A DNA stretch of 7,261 nt from Pseudomonadota bacterium (GTDB lineage: Bacteria > Pseudomonadota > Alphaproteobacteria > Rhizobiales > Tepidamorphaceae). Where the stretch lies: assembly GCA_023435545.1 (NCBI GenBank), contig JAEYRQ010000243.1:1-7261 (forward strand), read 5' to 3'. The position numbers and the translations under genes were made by a program. Every line of letters starts with the position of its first letter. Position 1 is the stretch's first letter. The notes beneath the pieces are model-generated. The model did not search any database and had not been told where the DNA came from. It was given only the letters and a program-made list of their open reading frames with translations. Positions 1 to 6,991 of the stretch are shown here, piece after piece.

Positions 1-533
1 TTGTACGCCATCGCGGCGAGCGTCGGCGTCTTGGCGATCATGCGGATGGAGGCGATCAACCGCTGCTCGGGATCGGTGATGTCGGTCGAGTCGTGGTAGA
101 AGGCCGACAGGGCGCCCACGACGCCGCACATCACCGCCATCGGGTGGGCGTCCCGGCGGAAGCCGCTGTAGAAGCGCGACATCTGCTCGTGGACCATGGT
201 GTGGCGCGTGACCTGACGGTCGAACTCCGCCTTCTGCGCCGAGGTCGGCAGTTCGCCGAACAGCAGCAGGTAGCAGGTCTCCAGGAAGTCGCCGTGCTCG
301 GCCAGCTGCTCTATCGGATAGCCACGGTAGAGCAGAATCCCCTCATCGCCGTCGATATAGGTGATCTTCGATTCGCAACTCGCCGTAGAGGTGAACCCTG
401 GATCGTAGGTGAAGGCGTGGCTCTTGCCGTAGAGCTGCGAGATGTCGACCACCTGAGGCCCGACCGTGCCGGGATAGACCGGGAACTCGTAGGTCTTGTC
501 GCCGAACGAGAGAGTGGCGGTTTCGTTGCTCAT
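1..533 (-). CDS. gltA: Citrate synthase, N-terminal part (cut by the left window edge)
   Basis: Citrate synthase condenses acetyl-CoA and oxaloacetate to citrate, the entry step of the TCA cycle, in the cytosol. The visible 177 complete codons read as the N-terminal small and linker region of a bacterial type II (hexameric) enzyme. It begins [20 protein letters not shown], then carries the family segment [20 protein letters not shown] (residues 59-78), followed by [20 protein letters not shown] (111-130). The catalytic histidines and aspartate lie further on, outside the window. The start ATG at 533 is preceded by AGGAGAAG (complement of 541-548) with a 7-nt spacer, which fixes the start. It lies downstream of gltX on the same strand, an arrangement common in alphaproteobacteria. 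The 176-bp gap and a candidate promoter suggest it can be transcribed on its own. No break or frameshift is visible in the part present. The family call is very secure from the sequence pattern. Confidence 0.95.
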   Translation of the reverse strand, partial: MSNETATLSFGDKTYEFPVYPGTVGPQVVDISQLYGKSHAFTYDPGFTSTASCESKITYIDGDEGILLYRGYPIEQLAEHGDFLETCYLLLFGELPTSAQKAEFDRQVTRHTMVHEQMSRFYSGFRRDAHPMAVMCGVVGALSAFYHDSTDITDPEQRLIASIRMIAKTPTLAAMAY

Positions 534-623
534 GGGCGGGCTTCTCCTGTCCTGTTGCGGGACATCCACAACCCTTTGTCGACGCCGCCGGAAAGGTGGG
601 CCGGCGCGCAAAGTGGCTGCCGT

Positions 624-663
624 GCGGTAGGAAATCTGACTTCTTCGGTATCCGATTTACCGC
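624..663. repeat. Bulged inverted repeat between gltX and gltA
   Basis: The plus strand reads GCGGT (624-628), AGG (629-631), AAATC (632-636), a 17-nt loop, then GATTT (654-658) and ACCGC (659-663). The arms pair as two perfect 5-bp helices with a 3-nt bulge. It lies 46 bp after the gltX stop. On the minus strand no T-run follows it, so it is not a classical intrinsic terminator. It overlaps the candidate gltA promoter. It could weakly end gltX transcription, shape the gltA leader, or bind a regulator; the sequence does not decide. Confidence 0.35.
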
Positions 664-673
664 GCTGCGGCAA
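645..673 (-). promoter_or_regulatory. Candidate sigma-70 promoter for gltA
   Basis: On the minus strand there is TTGCCG (complement of 668-673), a 17-nt spacer, then TACCGA (complement of 645-650). Both hexamers match the consensus only partly, but the spacing is ideal. The position, about 100 nt before the gltA start, is sensible for an independent gltA promoter. This is inference from sequence pattern only; GC-rich DNA gives many such matches. Confidence 0.3.
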
Positions 674-709
674 GCGGCGGCCCGGCAGGGCGGGCATGCA
701 GACCGAGGA

Positions 710-2134
710 CTAGCGAGCCTGATCGCGGATGCGCTCCAGGCTCTCGTCGCGGCCGAGCACCACCAGGACGTCGAAGATGCCGGGGGAGGTGGCTCGTCCA
801 GTCAGAGCCGCCCTCAGCGGCTGGGCAACGGCGCCGAGCTTGCGGCCTGAGCGGTCCGCGAAGTCGCGCACCACCGCCTCCAGCGACGCGGGGTCCCACG
901 CTGCTGCCTCCAGTTCGCCCAGCAGTTCGCTGAGAACGGCGCGTCCCGCCTCGCCCAGCAGTCCGGCGGCCTTCTCGTCCAGGTCGAGCGGCCGGTCCTT
1001 GACCAGGAAGCCGGCCGCTTCGACAAGTTCCACCAGCGTCTTCGCCCGCTCCTTGAGACCGCCCATCAACGCACGAACGCGCCCGGTCTTGGTCTCGTCC
1101 AGCTGCGCCGCAAACGCCTCGCCAACCGGCAGGTGAGGAAGCACGGCCATCAGGCAGTCGAACAGCTCCTGGTCGGGCATCTGGCGCATGTAGATGCCGT
1201 TCAGGTTCTCCAGCTTGGCGAAGTCGAACCTGGCGGGCGCCCGCCCGATGGCGTCCAGGTCGAACCACTGCAGCATCTGCTCGTTGGACATCACCTCGTC
1301 GTCGCCATGGCTCCAGCCGAGCCGCACCAGATAGTTGCGCATGGCATCCGGCAGGTAGCCCATCGCCCGGTAGGCATCCACGCCGAGCGCCCCGTGGCGC
1401 TTCGACAGCTTGGCGCCGTCCGGCCCGTGGATCAGCGGGATGTGCGCCATCACCGGCACCGACCAGCCCAGCGCCTGATAGATCTGCGTCTGCCGCGCCG
1501 CGTTGGTGAGATGATCGTCGCCGCGGATGATGTGCGTGACGCCCATGTCGTGATCGTCCACCACGACGGCCAGCATATAGGTCGGTGTCCCATCCGAGCG
1601 CAGCAGGATCAGGTCGTCCAGGTCCTTGTTCTGCCAGACCACCCGGCCCTGGACTCTGTCCTCGACCACGGTCTCGCCTTCTGTCGGTGCTTTCAGCCGG
1701 ATTGCCGGCTTCAAACCTGCCGGCGCCTCGGCGGGATCGCGGTCGCGCCAACGCCCGTCATATCTGGGCGGCCGGCCCTCGGCACGGGCCTGCTCGCGCA
1801 TCTGCGCCAGTTCCTCGGGCGTCGCATAGCAGCGATAAGCCCGGCCCTTCGACAGGAGTTCGTCGACCACTTCGCGATGGCGGTCGGCGCGGGCAAACTG
1901 CGAGATCGCCTCGCCGTCCCAGTCGAGCCCGAGCCATCTCAGCCCATCGAGGATCGCCGCAATTGCCGCCTCGGTCGAGCGCTCGCGGTCGGTGTCCTCG
2001 ATCCTGAGCAGCATCCTGCCGCCGCGGCCCCGGGCATAGAGCCAGTTGAAGAGGGCGGTGCGTGCACCGCCGATGTGCAGGAATCCGGTCGGGGATGGCG
2101 CGAAGCGTGTGACGATTGGCGTATCGGCGGACAT
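710..2134 (-). CDS. gltX: Glutamate--tRNA ligase (class I)
   Basis: GluRS charges tRNA(Glu) with glutamate using ATP in the cytosol. The 474-residue product has the usual length. The class I Rossmann fold is marked by [20 protein letters not shown] (residues 10-29), holding the HIGH-type motif HIGG at 20-23, and [10 protein letters not shown] (44-53). Next come [14 protein letters not shown] (202-215) and the KMSKS-type motif KLSKR at 242-246. The C-terminal part is the helical anticodon-binding region. The zinc-site region reads RCYATPEEL (101-109), with one cysteine instead of the Cys-x-Cys pair of E. coli, so this copy probably lacks structural zinc. Alphaproteobacteria often carry two GltX paralogues, and many lack GlnRS, relying on Glu-tRNA(Gln) and GatCAB. 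I cannot tell from this window which tRNA specificity applies. The ATG at 2134 has GGAGG (complement of 2150-2154) upstream, with a long 15-nt spacer. No alternative in-frame start lies nearer. The gene is divergent from comEC. Confidence 0.97.
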   Translation of the reverse strand: MSADTPIVTRFAPSPTGFLHIGGARTALFNWLYARGRGGRMLLRIEDTDRERSTEAAIAAILDGLRWLGLDWDGEAISQFARADRHREVVDELLSKGRAYRCYATPEELAQMREQARAEGRPPRYDGRWRDRDPAEAPAGLKPAIRLKAPTEGETVVEDRVQGRVVWQNKDLDDLILLRSDGTPTYMLAVVVDDHDMGVTHIIRGDDHLTNAARQTQIYQALGWSVPVMAHIPLIHGPDGAKLSKRHGALGVDAYRAMGYLPDAMRNYLVRLGWSHGDDEVMSNEQMLQWFDLDAIGRAPARFDFAKLENLNGIYMRQMPDQELFDCLMAVLPHLPVGEAFAAQLDETKTGRVRALMGGLKERAKTLVELVEAAGFLVKDRPLDLDEKAAGLLGEAGRAVLSELLGELEAAAWDPASLEAVVRDFADRSGRKLGAVAQPLRAALTGRATSPGIFDVLVVLGRDESLERIRDQAR

Positions 2135-2161
2135 GGCGGGCTGGCAGCGCCTCCGTTCAGG

Positions 2162-2188
2162 GCGTTAGGTTGGTTCGGGCGCTGTCTA
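2162..2188 (-). promoter_or_regulatory. Weak candidate promoter for gltX in the divergent gltX/comEC gap
   Basis: In the 100-bp region 2135-2234 the minus strand has TAGACA (complement of 2183-2188), five of six matches to the -35 consensus. A poor -10 hexamer TAACGC (complement of 2162-2167) follows at 15 nt spacing. Promoters for both gltX and comEC must lie in or near this gap, unless transcription enters from elsewhere. No convincing plus-strand promoter for comEC could be picked by eye, and no GTTC-N7-GTTC box is present. Low certainty. Confidence 0.18.
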
Positions 2189-2234
2189 CCATGTCCGCGG
2201 GCCAGGATTGAAGGCCGGACGGCGGGGGAGGGGG

Positions 2235-4496
2235 ATGACGCATGGCGGCAACCGGATCGGAAGGACCCGGGCGGCGGTAGCCGCCGGGTCACGAACAGGT
2301 TTGCGCCTGCCGGCACTCCCGGAGATCGCTTGGAATCCGGACTGGCTCAGCCAGCGGCTCGACGCGGAACAGGAACGCCTGTTCCTGTGGCTTCCGGTGT
2401 TGTTTGCGCTGGGGATTGCCGCCTATTTCGGACTCCCGCGCGAGCCTTCGCTCGTTGCTGTCTGGGTGCTTGCGGCATTGACCGCCCTCGCTTGGTGGCG
2501 CTTCACGCGGCGCGGAGGGCTCGCGGTCGGGTGGGCCGCCGCCGTCGCGGTTTCGCTCGGGCTCGCCGGTGCAACCACCCGCACCGCGATCGTCGCCGCG
2601 CCCGTGGTGCCTGCCGGGGAGTGGTTTGCCAATGTCGAGGCCATGGTGGAGGCCGTCGATCTGCGTGAGGACGGCAGCAGCCGCCTCACCATCGCGCCCC
2701 GCGCGATCTCGATTCGCGGATCCGACTTCGCCAGCCCGCGCCGTCTGTCGCTATGGATGCGGTTCAAGGACGTCACCCTGCAACCGGGCGAGCGGGTCGC
2801 CTTCTCGGCGATCCTGCTGCCGCCGCCGGACGCGGCGGTTCCGGATGGCTTCGATTATGCGCGTCAGGCCTATTTCGAGGGCATTGGCGGCGTAGGATAT
2901 CTGGTGAGCCGCCCGAAGCCCCTCGCCAAAGCCGACGCGGACGGGCTTGGCGTCCGACTGGCGATCGCGATCGCGACGCTGCGCGACGACATGGCTGGCC
3001 GTATCATGTCCGTATTGCCGGGCAGGGCGGGAGCAATCGCGGCGGCGCTGGTCACCGGCAAGCGCGGCGCCATTCCGGAGGACGACCAGGAGGCCCTGAG
3101 GGCGTCCGGCCTAGCCCATATCCTGGCGATTTCCGGCCTGCACATGATGCTCGTGGTGGGCACGCTGTTCTGGATGGTACGGGCGCTGCTGGCGGCTTCG
3201 CCCTCACTCGCCCTGCACCGTCCGATCAAGAAATGGGCGGCCACCACGGCGCTGATCGGCGGCACCGCTTATCTGGTGATTTCGGGGGCCTCCATTGCCA
3301 CACAGCGTGCCTATGTGATGGCGGCAGTGATGCTCCTGGCAATCCTCATCGACCGGCCGGCGATCACACTGCGCAACGTGGCGCTCGCCGCGATGATCGT
3401 CCTGGCCATGACGCCTGAGGCCCTGACCGGGGCGAGCTTCCAGATGTCCTTCGCTGCGACCGTCGCTCTGGTCGCGGCGTACGAGGCGTTTCGCGACGCG
3501 AGGCAGTCGACGAGCGACCCGCTGCACCCTGCGCTGCGATACCTGTGGCGCGCGGCGATCGGTCTGGCGCTGACCTCGCTGATCGCCGGTCTTGCCACCG
3601 CACCCTATGGCGCCTTCCACTTCAACCGGGTCGCGGTCTACGGGCTGGCCGCCAATCTCGCCGCGATGCCGCTTGTCAGCCTGCTGGTGATGCCGGCGGG
3701 ACTCGCCGCCTGCGTGCTGATGCCGTTCGGCCTCGAAGCCTTGCCGCTCGCGCTGATGGGCTTTGGAATCGAGATGGTGCTCCGCATCGCCTACGACGTG
3801 GCGTCCTGGCCGGGCGCGGTTCGAATGGCGCCGCAAATGCCGCTTGTGGCTCTCGGCCTGATGACCTGCGGAGGCCTGTGGATCGCACTCTGGCGCACCG
3901 GCTGGCGATTCTGGGGCATACCGGCAGTCGCGCTCGGCAGCGCGCTTGCGCTGCACCCGGCCACACCTGACATCTACATCAACCGCAGCGGCACGCTCGT
4001 CGCGCTGCGCGCTCCCGACGGAGGCCTCGTCTTCCTGCCTCGGCGGCGCGCTGGCTACGAGGTCGAGACCTGGATGCGGCATGCAGGCATCGACCCCAGG
4101 CAAGGGCCTGCGGCAGCGGCCTCGCCATTGACCGATCCCGCCGCGGCCGGCACGGTCTCCTGCGACGGCCTCGGCTGCATCGCAACCGCCTCAGGTCTCA
4201 CCGTGGCCCTCGTCCGCGAGCCTGCCGCGTTTGCCGAGGATTGCCTCCGCGCCGATATCGTTGTCAGCGCCGCGAACCCTCCAGGCTCATGCGCGGCAAC
4301 CGCACTGGTGATCGGACCGGCCGAACTCGCCGCGGGCGGCGCATCGGTCGTCCATCGCACACAAACGCGGCTCCTCGTCGACACCGCTGCCGACAGGGCG
4401 GGACTGCGTCCATGGACCAGGCGCAGCCCGCAATCTTCCACGGCGGCGCTGCCCGTCGCGACGAAGGCGAGGCCGTCGGTCAGTACTGGCGAATGA
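2235..4496 (+). CDS. comEC: ComEC/Rec2-family competence protein, DNA-uptake channel
   Basis: ComEC is the inner-membrane channel that carries single-stranded DNA into the cytosol during natural transformation. The product is 753 residues from ATG 2235. That start follows a GGGGGAGGGGG purine run (2224-2234) with a very short spacer. A TTG at 2208 is in frame but has no spaced ribosome site. Hydrophobic helices at about 49-66, 73-85 and 93-110 precede a soluble DUF4131/OB-fold-like region (about 125-240). The Competence domain follows with the signature [11 protein letters not shown] (295-305), [13 protein letters not shown] (351-363) and GASFQMSF (399-406) among many membrane segments. From about 579 on there is a soluble C-terminal domain in the place of the metallo-beta-lactamase domain of the Bacillus protein. 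It has no HxHxDH motif, so nuclease activity is unlikely there. The gene converges on lexA and overlaps its end by 17 bp. Presence of comEC alone does not prove competence, since it is widespread in alphaproteobacteria. Confidence 0.93.
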   Translation: MTHGGNRIGRTRAAVAAGSRTGLRLPALPEIAWNPDWLSQRLDAEQERLFLWLPVLFALGIAAYFGLPREPSLVAVWVLAALTALAWWRFTRRGGLAVGWAAAVAVSLGLAGATTRTAIVAAPVVPAGEWFANVEAMVEAVDLREDGSSRLTIAPRAISIRGSDFASPRRLSLWMRFKDVTLQPGERVAFSAILLPPPDAAVPDGFDYARQAYFEGIGGVGYLVSRPKPLAKADADGLGVRLAIAIATLRDDMAGRIMSVLPGRAGAIAAALVTGKRGAIPEDDQEALRASGLAHILAISGLHMMLVVGTLFWMVRALLAASPSLALHRPIKKWAATTALIGGTAYLVISGASIATQRAYVMAAVMLLAILIDRPAITLRNVALAAMIVLAMTPEALTGASFQMSFAATVALVAAYEAFRDARQSTSDPLHPALRYLWRAAIGLALTSLIAGLATAPYGAFHFNRVAVYGLAANLAAMPLVSLLVMPAGLAACVLMPFGLEALPLALMGFGIEMVLRIAYDVASWPGAVRMAPQMPLVALGLMTCGGLWIALWRTGWRFWGIPAVALGSALALHPATPDIYINRSGTLVALRAPDGGLVFLPRRRAGYEVETWMRHAGIDPRQGPAAAASPLTDPAAAGTVSCDGLGCIATASGLTVALVREPAAFAEDCLRADIVVSAANPPGSCAATALVIGPAELAAGGASVVHRTQTRLLVDTAADRAGLRPWTRRSPQSSTAALPVATKARPSVSTGE

Positions 4497-5202
4497 GTCC
4501 CACCAGTCGGCCCTGGATGCGCACCCGGTCGGGGCCGAAGATCCGCGTCTCGTAGGCCGGATTGGCGGCCTCGAGCGCGATCGAGGCCCCCTTGCGGCGC
4601 AGGCGCTTCAGCGTCGCCTCGTCGTCGTCGATCAGCGCTACGACAATATCACCGGTATCGGCGGCATCCGTGCGCCGGATGATGACGGTGTCGCCATCGA
4701 GTATCCCGGCCTCGATCATCGAATCGCCGCGAACCTCGAGCGCGAAGTGCTCGCCGCGCGTCACCAGTTCCGGCGGCACCTGGATCGAATGGCTCTGGTT
4801 CTGGATGGCGGAGATCGGCGTGCCGGCGGCGATCCGACCCATGACCGGCACCTGGATCGAGCCCGCCCGGTCGTCCGGGCCGGCTTGTGCCTGCGACTGC
4901 GCCGGTGCCTGTGCCTTGCCCAGGCTGCCCTCGATGACGCTCGGCGCGAAACCGCGCGCCCGGGCACCGGCCAGACCGGGTGAAACCGATTCCGGCAACC
5001 TGACTATCTCGAGCGCCCGCGCCCGGTGCGGCAGCCGTCGGATGAAACCCCGCTCCTCGAGTGCCGTGATCAGTCGATGGATGCCCGACTTCGACTTCAG
5101 ATCGAGGGCCTCCTTCATCTCGTCGAAGGAAGGAGGTACGCCCGCCTCCTTCAGTCTCTCATGGATGAACATGAGGAGCTCGTATTGCTTCCGCGTGAGC
5201 AT
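4480..5202 (-). CDS. lexA: LexA repressor, SOS-response regulator with self-cleaving S24 peptidase domain
   Basis: LexA represses DNA-damage genes and cleaves itself when RecA filaments form. The 240-residue product starts [20 protein letters not shown], the N-terminal winged-helix domain (about 1-68). Its recognition-helix region is [19 protein letters not shown] (34-52). A linker (about 70-114) follows, then the S24 domain with cleavage site Ala126-Gly127 (RIAAGTPI), nucleophile Ser161 ([10 protein letters not shown]) and general base Lys199 (EATLKRL). All catalytic parts are present, so autocleavage should work. The linker is long and rich in Ala, Gln and Pro, with the stretch [12 protein letters not shown] at 97-108. 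The ATG at 5202 is supported by GGAGGG (complement of 5208-5213) with a 5-nt spacer and by the fit to known LexA N-termini. An upstream extension to 5406 is open but would run through the operator and is rejected. Autoregulation is shown by the GTTC-N7-GTTC box upstream. Confidence 0.97.
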   Translation of the reverse strand: MLTRKQYELLMFIHERLKEAGVPPSFDEMKEALDLKSKSGIHRLITALEERGFIRRLPHRARALEIVRLPESVSPGLAGARARGFAPSVIEGSLGKAQAPAQSQAQAGPDDRAGSIQVPVMGRIAAGTPISAIQNQSHSIQVPPELVTRGEHFALEVRGDSMIEAGILDGDTVIIRRTDAADTGDIVVALIDDDEATLKRLRRKGASIALEAANPAYETRIFGPDRVRIQGRLVGLIRQY

Positions 5203-5248
5203 CCTGGCCCTCCGTTGCCGCGTTGCGGTGCCAGTTAAGGTACAAATC

Positions 5249-5270
5249 GGGAACAACCTTACATGTTCCC
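5249..5270. repeat. Inverted repeat GGGAAC-N10-GTTCCC overlapping the SOS box
   Basis: GGGAAC (5249-5254) and GTTCCC (5265-5270) form a perfect 6-bp inverted repeat around a 10-nt spacer that contains the candidate lexA -10 element. The right arm contains the first GTTC of the SOS box. The left arm supplies a third GTTC-type half-site in opposite orientation. It may be an accessory LexA half-site or coincidence. Confidence 0.4.
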
Positions 5271-5284
5271 CTTGTGTTCGGCAA
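5256..5284 (-). promoter_or_regulatory. Candidate lexA promoter overlapping the SOS box
   Basis: On the minus strand there is TTGCCG (complement of 5279-5284), a 17-nt spacer, then TAAGGT (complement of 5256-5261). The LexA operator fills the spacer and reaches the edge of the -35 element, the classic geometry for repression. Transcription would begin near 5249 and give a leader of about 45-50 nt. The -10 element matches the consensus only in part; position and operator overlap are what support it. Confidence 0.5.
5265..5279. promoter_or_regulatory. LexA operator (alphaproteobacterial SOS box, GTTC-N7-GTTC)
   Basis: The plus strand reads GTTC (5265-5268), CCCTTGT, GTTC (5276-5279), an exact match to the direct-repeat GTTC-N7-GTTC LexA site established for alphaproteobacteria. 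It lies 63-77 bp before the lexA start codon and inside the spacer of the candidate lexA promoter, so bound LexA would block RNA polymerase. This is strong evidence for negative autoregulation of lexA, and for the taxonomic group. Confidence 0.88.
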
Positions 5285-5312
5285 CTACAATCGCGGTGCG
5301 GCGGCAAATGCC

Positions 5313-5660
5313 TCATCGTCGCATCAGGGCGGGGATCGCAAGGATCAGCATCACAGCCGCAATGATCATCATACCCATCCCCTCGCGCGCGCCCTCGTCG
5401 TCCCACCAGACGCCGATGTTCCAGAAGTCGTCGCTCTGCGGCCAGTAGTGATAGACGCCAAGCAGCGCCAGGACAGTGACCGCCAGCACGACTGCTCTCA
5501 GGGGGCCAAACTGCACGGCCCGGGGCCGCCAGGCCGCGATTCCGGCGAGGACGCCGGGAACTCCATAAATCGGCACCCAGACCTCCGGATCGGGATCGTT
5601 ATATTGCGCCGCGGCAAACAGCAGCAGAACGAGGCACAGCGCGCCATAGACCAACCGCAT
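5313..5660 (-). CDS. Transmembrane 220 (TMEM220) family protein
   Basis: This is a small integral membrane protein of 115 residues with four predicted helices: about 2-18, 27-44, 54-72 and 96-112. The family hallmark [15 protein letters not shown] (19-33) follows helix 1. An acidic loop, [12 protein letters not shown] (85-96), precedes helix 4, and the tail ends in arginines. This pattern matches the TMEM220 family, found in bacteria and animals; I know of no established biochemical function for it. The ATG at 5660 has GAGGAA (complement of 5665-5670) just upstream. A TTG at 5681 is in frame but would place the ribosome site inside the coding region. It lies upstream of lexA on the same strand with a 110-bp gap holding the lexA promoter, so the two are probably separate units with some read-through possible. 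It is divergent from the ebo operon. A shared role with either neighbour is unproven. Confidence 0.82.
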   Translation of the reverse strand: MRLVYGALCLVLLLFAAAQYNDPDPEVWVPIYGVPGVLAGIAAWRPRAVQFGPLRAVVLAVTVLALLGVYHYWPQSDDFWNIGVWWDDEGAREGMGMMIIAAVMLILAIPALMRR

Positions 5661-5703
5661 GATCTTCCTCCCCGGGGACAAGGTGTCGGTATTCCGGCAA
5701 CCA

Positions 5704-5732
5704 TTGAGCGTTGTCGGGAATGAGACTACCGT
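5704..5732 (+). promoter_or_regulatory. Candidate promoter for the ebo operon
   Basis: TTGAGC (5704-5709), a 17-nt spacer and TACCGT (5727-5732) lie about 65 bp before the eboD start in the 134-bp divergent region. The -35 element resembles the alphaproteobacterial TTGAC-type consensus and the -10 is partial. It would give a leader of roughly 55 nt holding the inverted repeat at 5752-5772. Sequence pattern only. Confidence 0.35.
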
Positions 5733-5751
5733 GTCCGTGTGCTGGCAGAGA

Positions 5752-5772
5752 ACCTTCTCGTCGAAAGAAGGT
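5752..5772. repeat. Perfect 7-bp inverted repeat in the eboD leader
   Basis: ACCTTCT (5752-5758) and AGAAGGT (5766-5772) are exact reverse complements separated by 7 nt (CGTCGAA). It lies between the candidate ebo promoter and the eboD ribosome site (GGAG at 5781-5784). It could be a dimeric repressor operator or a leader-RNA hairpin. No T-run follows, so a terminator is unlikely. Confidence 0.45.
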
Positions 5773-5794
5773 GTGTTGAGGGAGCAGCGCTCAG

Positions 5795-6991
5795 ATGGGC
5801 CGAGTTCGTGGGCGCGTATCGCCGGCGACGGAGACCTACCGTCAGGAATTCACGGTTTCGTACAGCTACCCGGTCGTCTTCACGCGCCGGCTCTTCGACC
5901 CCTCCAATCCGGCCCTCGTTGATACGCTGGCGCGGCTCGAACTGTCCAAGCGCCACCGCTGCTTTGTGGTGTTCGACGACGGCCTGCTGGAGACCATGTC
6001 GGACCTGCCGGCAGCTATCGAGGGCTATGCCGCCGCCCATTCGACCCGCATCGATCTGGTCGCGCCGCCATACCCCGTGCCGGGCGGCGAGCGCATCAAG
6101 GTGGACCTCCACTTCGTCGAGCGCATTCAGCAGCGTCTCTACGAGCACCACATTGACCGGCATTCCTATGTGATCGCCATCGGCGGGGGAGCCGTGCTGG
6201 ATGCGGTCGGTTTGGTGTCAACGACGACGCATCGCGGCGTCCGCCATGTCCGCGTCCCCACCACCGTGCTCGCCCAGAACGATTCCGGCGTCGGGGTGAA
6301 GAACGGGGTGAACCTCAACGGCGTGAAGAACTTCGTCGGGACGTTCGCACCGCCTTTCGCCGTCCTCAACGATCTCGACTTCGGCCTCGCCCTGCCTGAG
6401 CGCGACAAGATCGCCGGCATGGCCGAGGCGGTGAAGGTCGCGCTGATCCGCGACAAGGGCTTCTTCGATTGGCTGGAGTTGAACGTCGATGACCTGACGC
6501 TCTACCGGCCGGAGGCGATGGCACACATGATCCGCCGCTGCGCGGAACTGCACATGATCCAGATCGCCAAGGGCGGTGATCCCTTCGAGACCGGCAGCGT
6601 GCGCCCGCTCGACTTCGGGCACTGGTCGGCGCATCGGCTGGAGGCACTGACGCGCTATCATCTGCGCCACGGTGAGGCGGTTGCGATCGGCATCGCGCTC
6701 GACGCGCGCTATTCGGTGCTGGCGGGACTGCTGCCGGAGGGCGACGACATCCGCATCGCCTGCCTGCTGGAGGCGCTGGGCTTCCGGCTCTGGCACTCCG
6801 CCCTCGACACCCGCGACAGCGACGGCGAACGCGCGGTGCTGCGGGGCCTGCGCGAATTCCAGGAGCACCTCGGCGGCGAATTGACCATCACCTTGCTCTC
6901 GGCGCTCGGTCAGGGCATCGAGGTCCACGAGATGGATGCCGTCATGATCGAGCGGTCCATCGGGTGGCTGCGCGAGCGGGCAGGGGCCTGA
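5795..6991 (+). CDS. eboD: EboD-like sugar-phosphate cyclase (3-dehydroquinate synthase superfamily)
   Basis: The 398-residue product belongs to the 3-dehydroquinate synthase (DHQS)/cyclitol synthase superfamily: NAD- and metal-dependent cytosolic enzymes that close sugar phosphates into carbocycles. The nucleotide-binding part reads VIAIGGGAVLDAVG (126-139) and VPTTVLAQNDSGVGVKNGVN (154-173). Likely metal ligands are Glu211 (MAEAVK), His276 (DFGHWSAH) and His292 (LRHGEAVAIG). The 16-residue gap between the histidines equals that of fungal DHQS. Lys214 fits the conserved lysine. Differences from shikimate DHQS include DFGHW instead of NFGHT, the segment GGDPFETGSVRP (260-271) before it, and an N-terminal region with YSYPVVFTRRLFDPSNP (23-39), as I recall for EboD. 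The next gene is EboE-like and translationally coupled, which supports EboD over shikimate AroB. The product is not established. The ATG at 5795 is preceded by GGAG (5781-5784) and an in-frame stop at 5777; the first ~13 residues look like a family-atypical extension. Confidence 0.85.
   Translation: MGRVRGRVSPATETYRQEFTVSYSYPVVFTRRLFDPSNPALVDTLARLELSKRHRCFVVFDDGLLETMSDLPAAIEGYAAAHSTRIDLVAPPYPVPGGERIKVDLHFVERIQQRLYEHHIDRHSYVIAIGGGAVLDAVGLVSTTTHRGVRHVRVPTTVLAQNDSGVGVKNGVNLNGVKNFVGTFAPPFAVLNDLDFGLALPERDKIAGMAEAVKVALIRDKGFFDWLELNVDDLTLYRPEAMAHMIRRCAELHMIQIAKGGDPFETGSVRPLDFGHWSAHRLEALTRYHLRHGEAVAIGIALDARYSVLAGLLPEGDDIRIACLLEALGFRLWHSALDTRDSDGERAVLRGLREFQEHLGGELTITLLSALGQGIEVHEMDAVMIERSIGWLRERAGA

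Noticed and set aside
657..1751. Minus-strand open frame (364 codons) overlapping gltX in another frame
   Set aside because: Gly/Arg/Ala-rich out-of-frame reading of the gltX gene; no motif and no ribosome site.
2208..2234. TTG start for comEC nine codons upstream
   Set aside because: The only purine run before it directly abuts the TTG with no spacer; the ATG at 2235 is the better choice, although its own spacer is short.
2135..2234. SOS box in the gltX/comEC gap
   Set aside because: Single GTTC tetramers occur, but no pair with a 7-nt gap, so SOS control of comEC or gltX is not supported.
1133..2668. Long plus-strand open frame (511 codons) across gltX and into comEC
   Set aside because: It is antisense to a clear GluRS and overlaps comEC out of frame. 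Its His/Arg/Val-rich translation has no recognisable domain and is the usual shadow of GC-rich codon use.
3204..4103. Minus-strand open frame (299 codons) inside comEC
   Set aside because: It is antisense to conserved ComEC motifs. The Arg/Gly/His-rich translation and lack of family resemblance mark it as a shadow.
4562..5365. Plus-strand open frame (267 codons) opposite lexA
   Set aside because: Antisense to a LexA with all catalytic residues; Ser/Arg-rich composition fits a shadow frame.
5203..5406. N-terminal extension of LexA to 308 residues
   Set aside because: It would put the SOS box, promoter and a good ribosome site inside coding sequence and overlap the TMEM220 gene end. The known LexA N-terminus begins at 5202.
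6218..6928. Minus-strand open frame (236 codons) opposite eboD
   Set aside because: Antisense to conserved cyclase motifs and without a recognisable domain.
5795..6991. Calling the cyclase shikimate-pathway AroB
   Set aside because: It shares the metal ligands but differs at the DFGHW segment, has no aroK or aroE partner nearby, and is coupled to an EboE-like gene.
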